DNA of 64,000 nt from Hibiscus mutabilis (lineage: Eukaryota; Streptophyta; Magnoliopsida; Malvales; Malvaceae), in assembly GCA_019671005.1 (NCBI GenBank), contig CM033745.1, positions 5,441,146 to 5,505,145 on the forward strand. The letters are read 5' to 3'. Of the stretch, positions 13,601 through 26,436 are shown piece by piece. The position numbers were made by a program, and so were the translations under genes. Within the stretch, counting starts at the first letter, position 1. Each line of letters begins with the position of its first letter. The notes below the pieces were generated by a model that ran no database searches, was not told the DNA's origin, and worked only from the letters and a program-made list of their open reading frames with translations.

Positions 13601-13934
13601 CGATAATCTCAAGATTCCCAAAAATTACCCCTGGTTGAGTTTGAGCTACGGCACCAGCATGAGAAGCAGATGCACCTTGTGTAGGATTTGACAAAGGATC
13701 AATGAACAAATTATTCTTGACGGTTTGGGAATAAAGGCGATCCCTCGAGTTTTGGGAAAAGCCCTCGATGATACATTTGTCTCTTGACTCATGCCCTAGC
13801 TGGGCTTGTAACAGCTGAGATATTTCCCTCATCATGTCCTGTTGTGACTTGAGGATGGTTTCCCTTAATTCTTGTTGGGTTCGTTCCATTTGACCAAGTA
13901 TATCAGCTTCCAGCTTTGCAAAACTTTCCTCCAT
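10616..13934 (-). pseudogene. Element A gag-protease remnant
   Basis: Starts at an ATG at 13934 with an N-terminal glutamine-rich helical stretch. The gag core follows (about 13440-12960: CPSAHIVMFCRKMADF, LLIHYFQD, GSALRWYNKL), with a frameshift near 13161. A zinc-knuckle-like C-x2-H-x4-H-x4-C motif is near 12415-12375. The aspartic protease core is near 11590-11370 (VLIDNGSTLNV, where the usual D[ST]G is DNG). A G-patch-like tail with FGLGYKP is near 10990. The frame closes at the stop overlapping the predicted intron donor. Several stops and frameshifts break it (near 13161, 12720, 11376 and 11098). The DNG active site also occurs in element B, so it looks like a lineage variant and not decay. 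Confidence 0.85.
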
Positions 13935-14248
13935 TTTCTTTGTTCGTAAACGGGTATGATATGGATGTGGAATAATGGTAATTTTAAAGAACCAAAATGC
14001 AATTTTTCTTATTTCTGAAACAGAAAGCTTTTAGTCAATTATTTGTTAACAAAACAAAGAATGCAAATAAAAGAATTATGCATGAACGCAATGAGCAACA
14101 GTGAGTCTAGCAAATATCATCATTAAATGGCTTTCATTAATAGAAACATAGTCTTGGTACAATAACCAAAGAAAGCCAACTAAACATATGACTTCAGGGT
14201 AGTATCGAGGTCAATGATCTCTCTCAAAATCCAAACGATCCTCTCTCC

Positions 14249-16294
14249 TTATTCAGAGTCATCGTCGACACAATCATAAAGTTCAGTAGCATATTCTGCC
14301 AAGAACTGTATCTTCTAGGTGATTCCTTACATCTGGACCATCCATTGCGCTAACTCTTGCTCTTGTCTCCAAATGGTGTAGGCATCGAACTATAGTTGCT
14401 CCAAACTTGGCATCGAGCGTACTTGAATTGCTCCCCTAAAGCTTGCCACATGATCCTTGAGCTATTGAACCTCAGTTTCCAGCTCTTCGATGCGAGCCTC
14501 TAAGGCTTGGTTCTCTGTCTTGCTTACTTTCAACTTTCTAGTCGAACCCTTGTGCTTGAAGAGAGACTTCTCCAGACACTTAACCTGATCCTTCAAGGCT
14601 TCATTTTGGCGGCGTTTTTTCTCGAGCTACCTAGAGTGAGAAGTGTGCAAGTTCTTCATTTCCTGTGTTAAAGTGAGCACTTGGTCTTTGTTCTTACAAT
14701 ACATTCTTTTATAATTCTCGGCTGTCGCTTTCTCCTACCTGAGTCGGATTTCTATCCCTTCACCTGATCCACCTTCCACAACTCTCTTACTTTTGTTTAT
14801 CCTTTTGAGTTTCTGAATTTCTTCATTTTCTAACTTGAGCTCGAGTTCCAATTCACCCTTTCTCTTCGTAGACCTTTAACCATTCCTTCAAACTATATCT
14901 TCTCCACCTCAAAGTTGAATTTTTCTTGGCGAGCTTTCTCCTCGAGCTTGGGATACATTTCCTGCTCCTCTTCAAGTTGTTTTCTCATCAACTCGGCTTC
15001 GGTAGGAAGTGTGGCCAACCTCTCTTCCATTGTCCTCTTTCAATCGGGATTCAGTTGGGGAATGTTGTCATTGACGCGGCTGAATCTCCACGCCTTATAC
15101 TCGGGAGTGGTCATGTGGGTAGCACTAATGACTCTAGCCCGTCTCACGATGTTCCAAGCTGAAGAAACATCATACACCACTGCCTTGTAGTCCTTTTCCT
15201 TCTCATAATTCATATTGAACTCATTTAAGCCCTTGGGGCACAAATTGCTTCGAGTCATACTGTCTCAAAACCATAAGAGGAGCATAAGCAGTGTGCCCCC
15301 AAAGTCCAAGTAATGGCACCCAAGAGTGTGTCTCGCACCTGTAGATGATACTCATTGCGGAAAGCCACAGAGCCTTCCAAATTATATCTTCCTCTTTTAG
15401 GTTGCCAAGAACGTTTACCCAAACATCATTAGATCTTCGGGTGGGCCAATCTTCCTTTCGCAGAAATTCTTCTAAAGGTGAGAAACTGTAATTGTAAAGA
15501 GGCTTCGAGAAATTAGTATCCGACCATAGGTGACTATAGAACCATACTGTCAAAAACTGTGGGCAACCATGAAAATGACCACCACCATGCTCCCAGCAGA
15601 ACCTCAGAGAACAGAAAGTTTCGACTAAAATCACAGGCACTGGATTGGTTCCACCACTCAAACGGTCAAACAGGTCTAACACTGTTGGGTCAATCAGCCC
15701 TCGTGCCCGGGAAAAAAACACTAACCCATAAATTAACAATGCAAAGAGATCCTGCTAAAATCGGCCTACCGGATGTACAGAAGCTAGGGCTAGAATCCCA
15801 TCCCATCTAAAATACTCATTACTGTTCCAAGTAATGACCTGATGCTCGACCCAAGATTCTAATATATCCGAGAATCTCTTGATCTTGCCCTGAAAGACTT
15901 TGTTCTTACTAGGCTTCGAGTATACCCAAGTTTCGTCAATCTTCTCACAGTTTAAAAGGTCTTGATATTCTTCAATCGTAGGAGTTAAGTCAAAGTTACC
16001 GACCGTGAAACAACTATAGACAAGATTCTAGAACCTCACCAACGCTTGCAACAGTGCCTGATCTACCAGAACATCTAACAAACATGCAATGTCACCATAT
16101 TCTCTTCTGAAAGTGCACCTTGTTTCCAAGTCCCAACTAGTCCATACTGTTTTAAGCCCGGAAGTGTCATTGTATTTTGTATTCATAAATGTCTCTGTTG
16201 CCAACGTTGACCTAAACCCAACAAGGACACTATCTCTCTCATGCAACTGTTCCCCTTTCGGACCATATTTGTATGTCGGAGTTCCTTTCATCAT
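14249..16294 (-). pseudogene. Element A ORF1 remnant: DUF7745-like globular domain plus coiled coil
   Basis: The extra ORF upstream of gag. Readable blocks are 16294-16028 and 15739-15221 (IYGLVFFSRARGLIDPTVLD, WVPLLGLWGHTAYAPLMVLR), then 15258-15040 ending with the conserved TPEYKAWRFSRVNDNIP. A charged coiled-coil region continues down to DDDSE and a TAA at 14251-14249. Element B has the same protein (IYGLVIFPRTLGNIDVAILD). I recognise this from recall as the uncharacterised DUF7745 family, very abundant in cotton annotations. Its function is unknown; in Tat/Ogre elements ORF1 precedes gag. Broken by several stops and frameshifts, for example near 15900 and 14880. The exact start is uncertain. 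Confidence 0.75.
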
Positions 16295-17040
16295 TGCTGC
16301 GAACTAGGTCTCCCATCAATCTAGCCTTTCACTTCAGACTATTTCCAACTCAATATGCTCTTTATGATATGACGATAATATGCAAAACAAAAGAACATCA
16401 ATGAAAAGAGAGAAAAGAGAAGAGTTAGTAGTGAGATAAAAACACGAAAGTAAGAAAAGATAAACACAAACAGTTTACACAAATAAAGAAACCTAACTAC
16501 ATGAATTCTAGTTCGCTAGGGTTATCCGCATGGCTCTAATATGGGTGGTTTTATTAAATTCTCAAATATGGGTTCGGTTCTAATTAAGGGTACCCGAACC
16601 TATCTTATTGCCTACTAAGGCAACAAGAACCCAATTCTGGCCCATTATAAGCTTGCGAATTGGTTTCGATTCGAGGGAAAGCATGACCTGATGACGTGGA
16701 GGGCTGCTTCTGTGTCAAAAGGTATGGATTCCGGAAGTGAATTACTGACCTGTGGAGGGTTATCCACGTGGGTATGTGTCATTTCACTCCCACTTAAGGG
16801 AAGAAGCTCGGGTATAGAGCTTAATGATATGATGCAACACATGTTGGTGACTCCTTTGAAATTAAATGAAAAATTAATTCGAGGACCACCAATTATCAAA
16901 AGCCCGTGAAATCTTGATCACATTTTCAAAGAAGAATCATCCTGGTTAAAAACAATTAAAATCCTAATACTTTTCATTATTTAAAAGCAACAAATTTTCC
17001 TTTGGCCTAGCTCTTTTTTTGTTTAAAAAAATAAAAAACG

Positions 17041-17058
17041 TCCCCAGCGGAGTCGCCA
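17041..17058 (-). other. Primer binding site of element A (tRNA-Arg)
   Basis: On the minus strand TGGCGACTCCGCTGGGGA begins three bases after the 5' LTR end (ACTACA). It is complementary to TCCCCAGCGGAGTCGCCA, the 3' end of plant tRNA-Arg(ACG) plus CCA as I recall it. tRNA-Arg priming is established for Ogre elements. Confidence 0.9.
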
Positions 17059-17061
17059 AGC

Positions 17062-18530
17062 TGTAGTGACCTTTTTTCATCTTTTTTTAAAAAAAAAGAT
17101 ATTTACCGCGTTAAGGGCGTTTGTTTAGAAAAGAAGTCGACTACTAATTATCCCCTAAATCACTAATGAAAATTCTTTGGAAGATTGAGGATTTCTTTTG
17201 AAAACTTTAAATTTTTGAAAACGATGAAAACTTGGAGTCGCCACCGACCACTTGGGTAAGGTAGGTCGGACACCATAAGAAACCAGAGATTCATGTGAAA
17301 GGGTCCAGGAGTTGGTTACGCGTGGGGAAGGATTAGCACCCCTATCACGCCCGGAACTCGGTACCAAAATATTTGTTGCTCTTAAAAGGATGAAAATTAT
17401 TAAAATTTAAATTGAATTTAATTTGGAGTTCTTAGATCAAAATTAACCTTGATTGCACGGGCTTTATCAAATTGGTGGATTCAAATTAATTAGACATTTA
17501 ATTAATAAGGTTGACGATATGTCGGACCATAGATTAAACTGACATCGAATAAGCCCGACTGTTGTGTTAATTTATGGTTCGACTTCCGTACGTCACTTTT
17601 ATGCATAATGCAAACATTTAAGTATGATGTGATGATCTTGTTAGCTTTTAATCCATTTACCTCGGGATAGTAAGGATTAATCCGAATATTTGGTCAACAT
17701 CCTTTAAGCTCGGACTGTTACGATGCAAATATTAGAATTAATAAATACCTCCCTTTTTATGATTTAGATTGATTAGATATGCAATTAAGATTAAAGATTA
17801 TATGGATGTCAATTAAAGTATGACAATCAAGGTCATGAATGTAAACATTTAAAAGGAAGGCCCAATTTAATATATATATCCCAATTATGTATTTAGCCCT
17901 AAAAGATTAAGAAACCCAATTTATGGTGACTATATTGTAATTTAATGCTAAGTTAAACTTAAAATTGATTTTTCCCTTAAAGTAATTAAGAAATGTTTAA
18001 TTAATTTAATGAATTTAACATTTACCCCCAATAAGCCAATGATACATTTAAATTCACTAAATTAATCCGAACTCTAATCTAACTAAGGCTTTAAAAAACC
18101 TAAGGCTAATTTAATTCTAGGATCGTGCCCCTATAAGACGAGCGCACGATCTAGATTAATTAAATTAATTCACTTAATTCCAATCTAAAGCCAAAAGGCC
18201 TAAAACTACTAAAACTAAGCCCAAAACCAAATCTCAAACTATTAAAACCAAACCTAAAGGCTTAGAGCCCATAAACTAAAAAAAGGCCCAACAAACCTAA
18301 TTTAGAAAATTAATCCCAATATATACAAAAAAGGGTCTAACACAAGAGCAAGTATATATGTAAAAACATAAATAACATATATTATAAAGAAACTTCTTGT
18401 AAATTTTATAAAGTAATGTGTGTATATATATATATATATTATTTTAAATATGTAAATTATATGTAAACTTTACAAACCACTTATATATATATATTACATA
18501 CTTTAAAAAACAAACTATTTTAAAAGAAAG

Positions 18531-18581
<51 letters not shown>

Positions 18582-20710
18582 AATCTTTTTATAAAATTAC
18601 GTAAAAATTTGCATTTAATGGTAATATATATTTTTAGATACAAATAATTTAAAAAAAACATATATTACATACTAAAAAACATATTATATATATGTTTATA
18701 GAAAACCCTATTATACCTATATTTAAAGTTGCATGTGGTTATTATTTATATTCTATATGTTATGTATCATAAAACCGTGTATTATATATACATTTATAAA
18801 AAAATACATAAAATCCTATATGGTATATATTATATTTAAAAGAAATATTATGATGTTAATGGACTACATATTATACAAATTAGGCGCATAATATATCACA
18901 TAATATGTAAAATTATATGATGGCCACTATGTCATATTTTTAATATATATGCACAAATATAAAAAAAAGGACTATACCCATTTAACATTACATTTGGGCT
19001 AAAAAAACAAAAGGATAAGAAGATACCCCAAGGCCCACCGGTTTGGGCTCAATAGACTGGTTCAGGCCGGGTTCGCGGGTCGGTTCGACGGGTTTGAGAG
19101 GATAACTGGGTCAAATGGATGACCGATTTGGCCGATTAGGGGACCGGTTCCACCGTTATAATCAAATAAAGGGATTATAACCCTTACTTCCTTCTTCTTC
19201 CACACAGACAAAGAAGAAAGCTCAAAAGAAACCCTAGCCCTTCTCGGCTGCCACTTACTGCCGCCATTTTGGTGGTCATAATCGTTCTCCGTCACCACCA
19301 ACAGACTCCTCTTGCCGTCGTCTTCCTTTTCCTTGGATCAGTTTCACCGAGAATGTCCAAGATATCCCAAAATGAAACAAAAAAATCTCCAACGTTTAAA
19401 GGCGTCAATTTGCCTCCATCCACCGTCGGATCTATATGAAATCGAAGTATGTTACTCCCCTCCTTGTGGCGCTTCAGTTCACCGTTAGGATTCACCGATA
19501 GAACCTCCGGTCGCCAGGAACCACCACCGCCGAACGGTAAAACTCTTCATGTTCTACTTTTTGTTCTTGCTTTTTTATTCGAATTTAAATACTCATAATA
19601 ACAATACACATAATGTGAATGGTTGAATTTTTTTGTTTGTTCTTGCTGTGGCTGGATTCGAAATCGACAGGGGAAGTTGTCAAAAGTTTTCTTTTTCATT
19701 TCATTCTTGAATCTGGAAAAACTTCAAGTTACAATATGATTATATCCTTTTATTTCCAATCTTTGTTTACATTTCCAAGCAACCATTAATTGGATTATTG
19801 GGGCTGATGATGTTTAGGATTAGGCTTTGCTAACCCTTTTTTATTGTTTCTACCCATACATGGTGGTTGGGAGTCGGTGGTGATGTTACGAGATTGCCGG
19901 CGACGAAGCCACGTGGCCGGGAGATGAATTGGCAGCGGTGCGTGGAAGGTGAAACGACCGCGCGTGGAAGGTGGTGCGTCGACGCGTGGGGCGACTGGCA
20001 GATCTGGACGACCATTTCCGGTTTAATCTGAACCGTTGGATCAAATTTGATCCAACAATCAGATTTGAGGCAACTGCAAGAAAAGGAAGAAAAGTAATAA
20101 GATTTTAGGGTTTTTGCTTGTATTGGACATGGGCTAGAAATGAGCGTATATGATGTATTATTATTATTATTTATGTAAATGGATTGGAATAAAAAATTTG
20201 ATCTTTATTTATTTTATCTGTTTATATATATTTATATATATATATATTCTTTTTAATTAATTATCATCCCATATTATAATAATTCTAATAATAATCTTTT
20301 ATAACACATATACATACGCACCATACAAACGTTAATACACACATAGTACGTACATACAATTACACATGCAATATACATTCTTATTTAAGTATTAATGGCA
20401 TTGAAATAACGAATACATACATACACGCACATAATACCTATTCACACTCACATTAAAACAATAGTAAACACATATAATATACTAATAACACATACATACA
20501 ATTGTATATTACATGCAATTTTGACAAACAACAAATATATGTTCATGTCTTATATAGACATACATAATAATCACACACTTATGATACATACTTAATACGT
20601 ATAATAACACACATGCGCCCATTTTATAATCACCTAATAGTATAAACATATAAGCTCATCATTGCAAAATAAACAAAACGTGTTAACACCGGACAAAATT
20701 AGTGATTACA
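17062..20710 (-). repeat. 5' LTR of element A
   Basis: 3649 bp bounded by TGTAGTGACC (plus-strand left edge) and AGTGATTACA. In the sense direction this is TGTAATCACT to GGTCACTACA, with canonical TG/CA ends and the PBS immediately adjacent. Contains a (TA)n run of about 24 units at 18531-18580 and the U5 block GGTTACGCGTGGGGAAGGAT at 17313-17332 shared with elements B and C. No gene inside is supported. Confidence 0.92.
17234..17243 (-). other. Second tRNA-Arg-complementary motif inside U5 of element A
   Basis: TGGCGACTCC on the minus strand is identical to the first ten bases of the PBS at 17058-17049 and lies 173 bp inside the LTR in the same orientation. The same ten bases occur in U5 of element B (59892-59883) and element C (32907-32916, 39902-39911). 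Confidence 0.7.
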
Positions 20711-23676
20711 TGTTCAAATTAATTGGACATTTAATTAATAAGGTTGACAATACATCAGACCATAGATTAAACCGACATCAAATAAGCCTGATTGCTGTGT
20801 TAATTTATGGTTCGAATTTCGTACGTCACATTTATGTACGGTGCAAACATTTAAGATATGATGTTATGATTTGTCGATTTTTAATCATCACTTACCTTGG
20901 GACAGTAAGTATTAATTTAAATATTTGGTCAACATCCATTAAGCCAATACTGTTACGACACAAATATCGGAATTAATAAATACCTCCCTTTTTATGATTT
21001 AAATTAATTAACATGCAATCAAAATAAAGGGTCACATGAATGACAATTAAAATGGATGCCATTTAAAAGCTTAAAATTAAACACACAAATAAAGGCCCAC
21101 TAGCCCTAACATAAGAAGCCCAAATTATCAAAATTCAATTAGTGATCTAATTTTTAATTAAATGAGTCTAATATTAACCCTAAATTAATTAACCTTAGAA
21201 ACTAGAACTCCCTAACAGTTTATGGATTATTTTGTAACATGATAATTAATTCGATCGGTTTCAAACTAGTATTCCAATGAGCCAGTGATACTATTTAAAA
21301 CAAATCAAGTTAATTTATCATGGTTTTAATTTAAATGTCAGTCTAGTATCGATGTCAATTTTTCTTAAGGGTAATTAAGAAATGTCTAACTAGTTTAGTG
21401 AATTTAACACTTATTCCAGTAAGCCAAGGGTAAATTTAAATTCACTAAACTAATTCAAACCTTAGGTCTAACTATGGCTCTAAAAACTAAACCTAAATTA
21501 ATTTAATTAATTTAAAGATCGTGCCCCTATAAGACGAGCAAACGATTTAAATTAATTAAATTAATCCTGCCTTAATCTAAGATCTAACCTAACAAACCCA
21601 AAGCCCACTAAACATAACAAACCCTAAAACACCTAACTATGCATACAACAAAACCATACATATATACTTACAAAGAAAAACTATACTTTAATTATATATA
21701 TTATATACTACATATATAAAACAAATATTATATATATTTAAAACTATATTATATATAATGTACATTATAAAAACCTTATATTATATATTCTAAAAAACTT
21801 TATATTACGTATTAAAAACTATACATTATGTTTTATATAAAACAATGCTATATTATACTATATGTATTAAAAACATACATTATATCAAAATCATATACTA
21901 TATAATAAGAACTATATTTATATAAGAACTATTTATTATAAAACCATATGCTTTATATATATATATACACTATACTACATAATACACATATCAATTCACA
22001 TATCAAAAGGATCTAATATATTTAAGCAAAAACAACAACATTACAAATAGAATGTTGGAAACTGAAAATGCATGAAACAGGGGCTACAACACTGGATTTT
22101 GACAAGAGAATAATTTAAAAAGGCGGAAACCCTTATAGGCGTAATTTACCCATGCGGAGGGACCAAAGTGTGATTTTGAAGTGCGGAAGGGCCACGTGCA
22201 TAATTATCAAAATGCGGAGGGATTTAAACGGCGAATAAACCATTTTTAAAATGCTTAATCGATATAAAAGGGAAGCCTCAAACCAAATTTACCTCTTTTG
22301 GTTAAAAACACGTCTCTGAGCTCTCCCTTCCCTCCCCGTCTTCGATGAGCATTGCCGATCATTGGAGGTGAAACCCAAAAACCGGCCACCCTTCTACCGT
22401 GCCGGCCAGCGAAGTCGAACTCCAACCATAAAAACCCTATTTTCACTTAGAACCTAGATGTAAAACCACATTTCCTTTAAAACGATAAAAACCCCTCTGT
22501 TTTTGTAAAAACAAAAATCAAAATCCCTTTTTCTTTGAAAACCGAAACCCAAAATCGGCCCCCCTTTTAGGTCACCACTTCGTCCGACTCACCGTTCGTA
22601 GCCTAAAAAAAGCCAGCAAGCTTATCGTCAGCGAAAAACAACACCGATCACGTAGAAGATGAATCGTTCGAAGACAATCGACACGAAAGGAGACTTAGAA
22701 CCGAAGGTAAAAGATCTAAAGCCCTAATCTTTTTATACTTATGATGATTACATTCGAGGAAAAAAGAAAGGGTATACCTCCGAAATGCTTGAGGCTTTTC
22801 TGCTTCTCTATGCTCTATTGCTTTTTAAATTCCTAAATGGTTACAATGCCTTTAGGGCTTAGCATTATATACCCTGGTTTACATATATTTAAGAAAAAAT
22901 AAAAATAAAAATAGAAAATTCCCTATTGGTTGCTTGGTATTTTGTTTGGATTCAAATGCATCTCTGATTTGGTCAGTTTGCCCCTAAAATCTGATATTGT
23001 TGTTGGAATATTTTGTTGCGCATTTGTCCTATGACAATCTTGTTTTCTTGTGTGTTGTGATCAAACATGAGGAGATGAGGGGACCAGAAGCTGTGGCGTG
23101 GTAACTGACGTGGCGAAGCGATGGTGAGGTGACATCTAGTCAGTGGTTCTTTTGGCCGACGTGGATGTGAACTGGAAGGACAAAGGTCATGCGTACCGGA
23201 CACTCGCGAGTGGACAAGGCTGAAACTTCGCGCGTGTGGAGAAAGCCAAACAGTCATGGCAAGAACGTGTACTTCACGCGGTACTCCAAAGGTCGCGGGC
23301 TTCAATCTGGAATGATCTGACGGTGGTCAATAGGCTGCGCCAAAAAGAAAGAAGTCATATTAGATTAGGGTTTTAGGTTTAATTAGAAATTGGACCTATC
23401 GTACCATGTAAAAAAACCTTTTGGGCTGTAATTTAAGGACTTTTTAATAAAAAATATGGACTTGGGTTGTTTATTTATATGAAATGTATGTATATGCTGG
23501 TGTATTTATATACATATGGGCTGAGTTTATATAAAGTTTTGGGTTATATAAATAAACTGATAATTTTAATATGACATGGGCTACATTTATCTAACCAAGT
23601 TTTTCTTTTTGTTTTGTCTTTTTCAATTTAAGTTATAATAACACTAATGGTAATATAAAGGTATAAAGGATATAAC

Positions 23677-23707
<31 letters not shown>

Positions 23708-23951
23708 TTGATTAATTAATTTTTTTTTCTTTCAATTGGATAATAACATAATAATCAAACATAATATGATAATATATAATATAAGATGATAGTAAATTGG
23801 ATAATAAATAACAATACATAAATACTTAATTCAAAAGGCACGAATAATTTTTGGTTTTAATGATAATCATATACATATATAGTATAAAATAGATAAAGCT
23901 AAATAAAGACATAAAAACGGGTTAATATCCCGGACAAAATTAGTGATTACA
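20711..23951 (-). repeat. Older diverged LTR of the same family, missing ~415 bp at the element A junction
   Basis: The sequence resumes in the middle of an LTR directly after element A ends: TTCAAATTAATT and ATTTAATTAATAAGGTTGAC match 17477-17520. The module GTGCCCCTATAAGACGAGC at 21521-21539 also matches the element A LTR. It ends in ACAAAATTAGTGATTACA at 23951, the same outer terminus. No PPT-like GCTGCCCCTCTTT follows, so 23951 is the outer edge of an element. The simplest reading is that A inserted into this older LTR and the missing part lies left of the window. Contains an ATA microsatellite near 23676-23706. Small frames at 22255-22446 and 22973-23305 have no recognisable homology. 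Confidence 0.8.
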
Positions 23952-24013
23952 AAATGTCCAAAAATTTAAAGATAATTTAAAATGATGATTATAATTTAGA
24001 GATTTGTGGTGTA

Positions 24014-24083
<70 letters not shown>
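24014..24083. repeat. (TAA)n microsatellite, about 23 units
   Basis: Uninterrupted AAT/TAA repeat. It creates a spurious poly-tyrosine frame on the minus strand. Confidence 0.95.
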
Positions 24084-25012
24084 GAGAGTGTTTGACTGTT
24101 TCCTAAGATGTCTGGCTAAATAGTCAATCGCATTTTCAAAGAAAAACAGAAGCTGTGAAGGAAAAAACATAGTCGTTTCACACGTATACGCCACACATTT
24201 TCTTGGGGGGGAAGGAGACCAAATAATCCCGTGTTTACGTTGCATGGATTGAATATTATTCAATTTATAAACAACCCAAATAAAAAGTAAATTAGCAAAA
24301 TCTCATATTAGTATAATTTAGTTGGTTCCTGAGATTAATATCAAAATATGCACTTTTTTCTCCATAAAAATAAACCTCAACAATAAATTGATATTTAATC
24401 GAACCATTTCAATAAAATTTATATAAAAAATAGGATGTCAACAGACATCGATGTCACACAAAATGTTGATATAATTTTTTTGAAAAAAAAAAGTGACTAA
24501 TATTATTCTTCCTTCATGGTTCGAGTTGTATATATTTGTAAGACTTCCATCCCGCCCTTGGCGTTAATTAACCAAGTTTTCAAATTTTCCACGGCTTTCT
24601 TTGGGTCCTAAGCTCTTTCCTTTTTATTTATTCATTTTTCTGGGTATTTTCTGGTAAGCGAGGCAAAGACTTGGTGTTTTGCATGTAAACTGTATTAATT
24701 CTTCCACGAAATGCTTAAGCATCTTAATGGTATTATTATACATTTCTTTGAATATAGGTTGGTATAAACTAAACATCAAGGGAAATTATAGTACATATAA
24801 TATATAGGGCCGAGTACATATGTGAAAGTTGTTGGGAAGTCAAATGGACATTTTTCAAAGTCCCTCCACCATTTTCCTTAAGTTCCATCACGTTTCCTTC
24901 TTCTTTACTACAAAACATGGCCTCGTAATTCTACCATTGTTACATATTCAATTAGGAGTCACGTAGGTAGAGATATGAATCAACCTAGAAAATTACTATC
25001 TCAATCTCCTTC
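24084..25012. other. Upstream region of the phosphoglycerate-mutase-like gene, no gene seen
   Basis: AT-rich unique-looking sequence between the old LTR and the gene. No ORF, RNA gene or transposon end is supported. It presumably contains the gene's upstream regulatory DNA; no specific factor site is claimed. Confidence 0.5.
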
Positions 25013-25020
25013 TATATAAG
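25013..25020 (+). promoter_or_regulatory. TATA box of the phosphoglycerate-mutase-like gene
   Basis: TATATAAG stands 158 bases before the proposed start codon in CTTC-rich surroundings. This would put transcription start near 25045 and give a 5' leader of about 130 bases. Position and sequence fit a plant core promoter; the transcription start is inferred. Confidence 0.6.
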
Positions 25021-25177
25021 CCTTTAGCCAGCAGCGTTTTGCATTAACAATTTATTCATTTCTAGCAACTCATTAATAGGAATAGGATATCCCATTCTGT
25101 TTCTGCTCCAGTAATCATTTCCCAATCACAAGCTGTTTGTGTTGCTTAAATTCACTTGCTATTTGCAGAAAAAAGTT

Positions 25178-26403
25178 ATGAATACATCGGCAGCTCAATT
25201 CCCGTACCCATGGCAGCGTTGCAAAATTATTTACTTGGTGCATTCTTGTTTATATATATACACTTGTACCAATAGCAAAAAATGCTGGGGTTTTCTTATT
25301 CTATTTTTATTTTAATAGAGTGCTGATTATGTAAATCAAGTAAGCTAACCCTCTAGTATTAAAAAAATGCTTTTTATTAAACCATAAAAGTTATTACTTT
25401 CAGGTGAGGCATGGTCAAGCTATGCATAATGTAGAAGGGGACAAGGACCGTAGAGCACTGTTGTCTGGCCACCTATTTGATGCACAACTCTCCCCTTTGG
25501 GATTGCAACAGGTGATTTAATAATAACCAATGGCTTCTTATGGATCGTCAATAGAGTCGAAAGGTTTAAAGACTCAGGGCAATGCCCCAAAATTTTGAAA
25601 AATTAAAATTCGACATCTAAAATAATTTAAATTGGCCTCCTCAATACTGTTAAAATTTCATATTAAACATAAAAAATTTCGAATATTTTAAATTAAATAT
25701 CATCTTATAATTTTTAAAAATTCTTATTAAATCTCTTAAAATTATTAAAAAATTTAAACAATTTTAGTTTGAGCCTCTAATTTTTTAAAATAATTTAAGC
25801 TACCCGACTCTTACTCAAAATTTTGCCACTGATCATCAAACCCTAAACCAATTCTAATGTAAATACATACAATCACGCTTAATCTTTCCATTTGTTTTTT
25901 CAGGTTTGTAAACTTCGCAAGGATGTTCTTGCTAGTGGGCTTCTTAAGAAGATTGACTTGGTCATCACCTCCCCTTTGTACAGGTAAAAGGAAAACAGTT
26001 TTCCTGAATTTTCAAACTCCCTCGTTAAAGATTCAATAGTTCATTCCATTCCCAGGCTAACTGATTCGTTATTAGGACCATGCAAACTGCTATGGGAGTT
26101 TTCGGTAGTGAAGGGCAGGCAGATGGAGGGGAGAATGATAATTTCTCTGCAATACCAGCTGGTGGCCCCCAAATTATGGCTGTTGAGCTTTGTCGAGATC
26201 GCATGGTACGCCTATCAACCAACTATATTTGGACATTTTATATTCGAAAATGAGTATATTAATTCATTTAATTGACTGCATGCAGGGTCAGCGACCTTGT
26301 GATATGAGGCGGAGGGTCAGCGAGTGTCAAGCTCTTTTCCCTTGTATTGATTTCTCAATGGCAAGTCCTTTAATTAGCCATCAGTTATAATCGGTATTAA
26401 AGT

Positions 26404-26436
<33 letters not shown>

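Larger units (their letters stand above)
1..20710 (-). mobile_element. Element A: Tat/Ogre-like Ty3/gypsy LTR retrotransposon, truncated by window edge
   Basis: A large LTR element reads on the minus strand. The 5' LTR is 17062-20710, the internal region 5338-17061 (11.7 kb), and the 3' LTR 1-5337, whose first roughly 241 bases lie outside the window. Order in the sense direction: tRNA-Arg-type PBS, ORF1, gag, zinc knuckle, protease, G-patch-like segment, intron, RT, RNase H, second RNase H, integrase, repeat-rich 3' UTR, PPT. An extra ORF before gag, a second archaeal-type RNase H, a PBS for tRNA-Arg, an intron between pro and RT, and a repetitive 3' UTR are established hallmarks of the Tat/Ogre lineage. 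All coding parts carry stops or frameshifts, so this copy is dead. The target-site duplication cannot be checked because the left edge is off-window. Confidence 0.9.

Noticed and set aside
17041..17058. tRNA-Arg gene fragment
   Set aside because: Only the 3' end complement is present, beside an LTR edge: a primer binding site.
23940..24263. 107-codon minus-strand ORF with a poly-tyrosine run
   Set aside because: Translation of the (TAA)n microsatellite.
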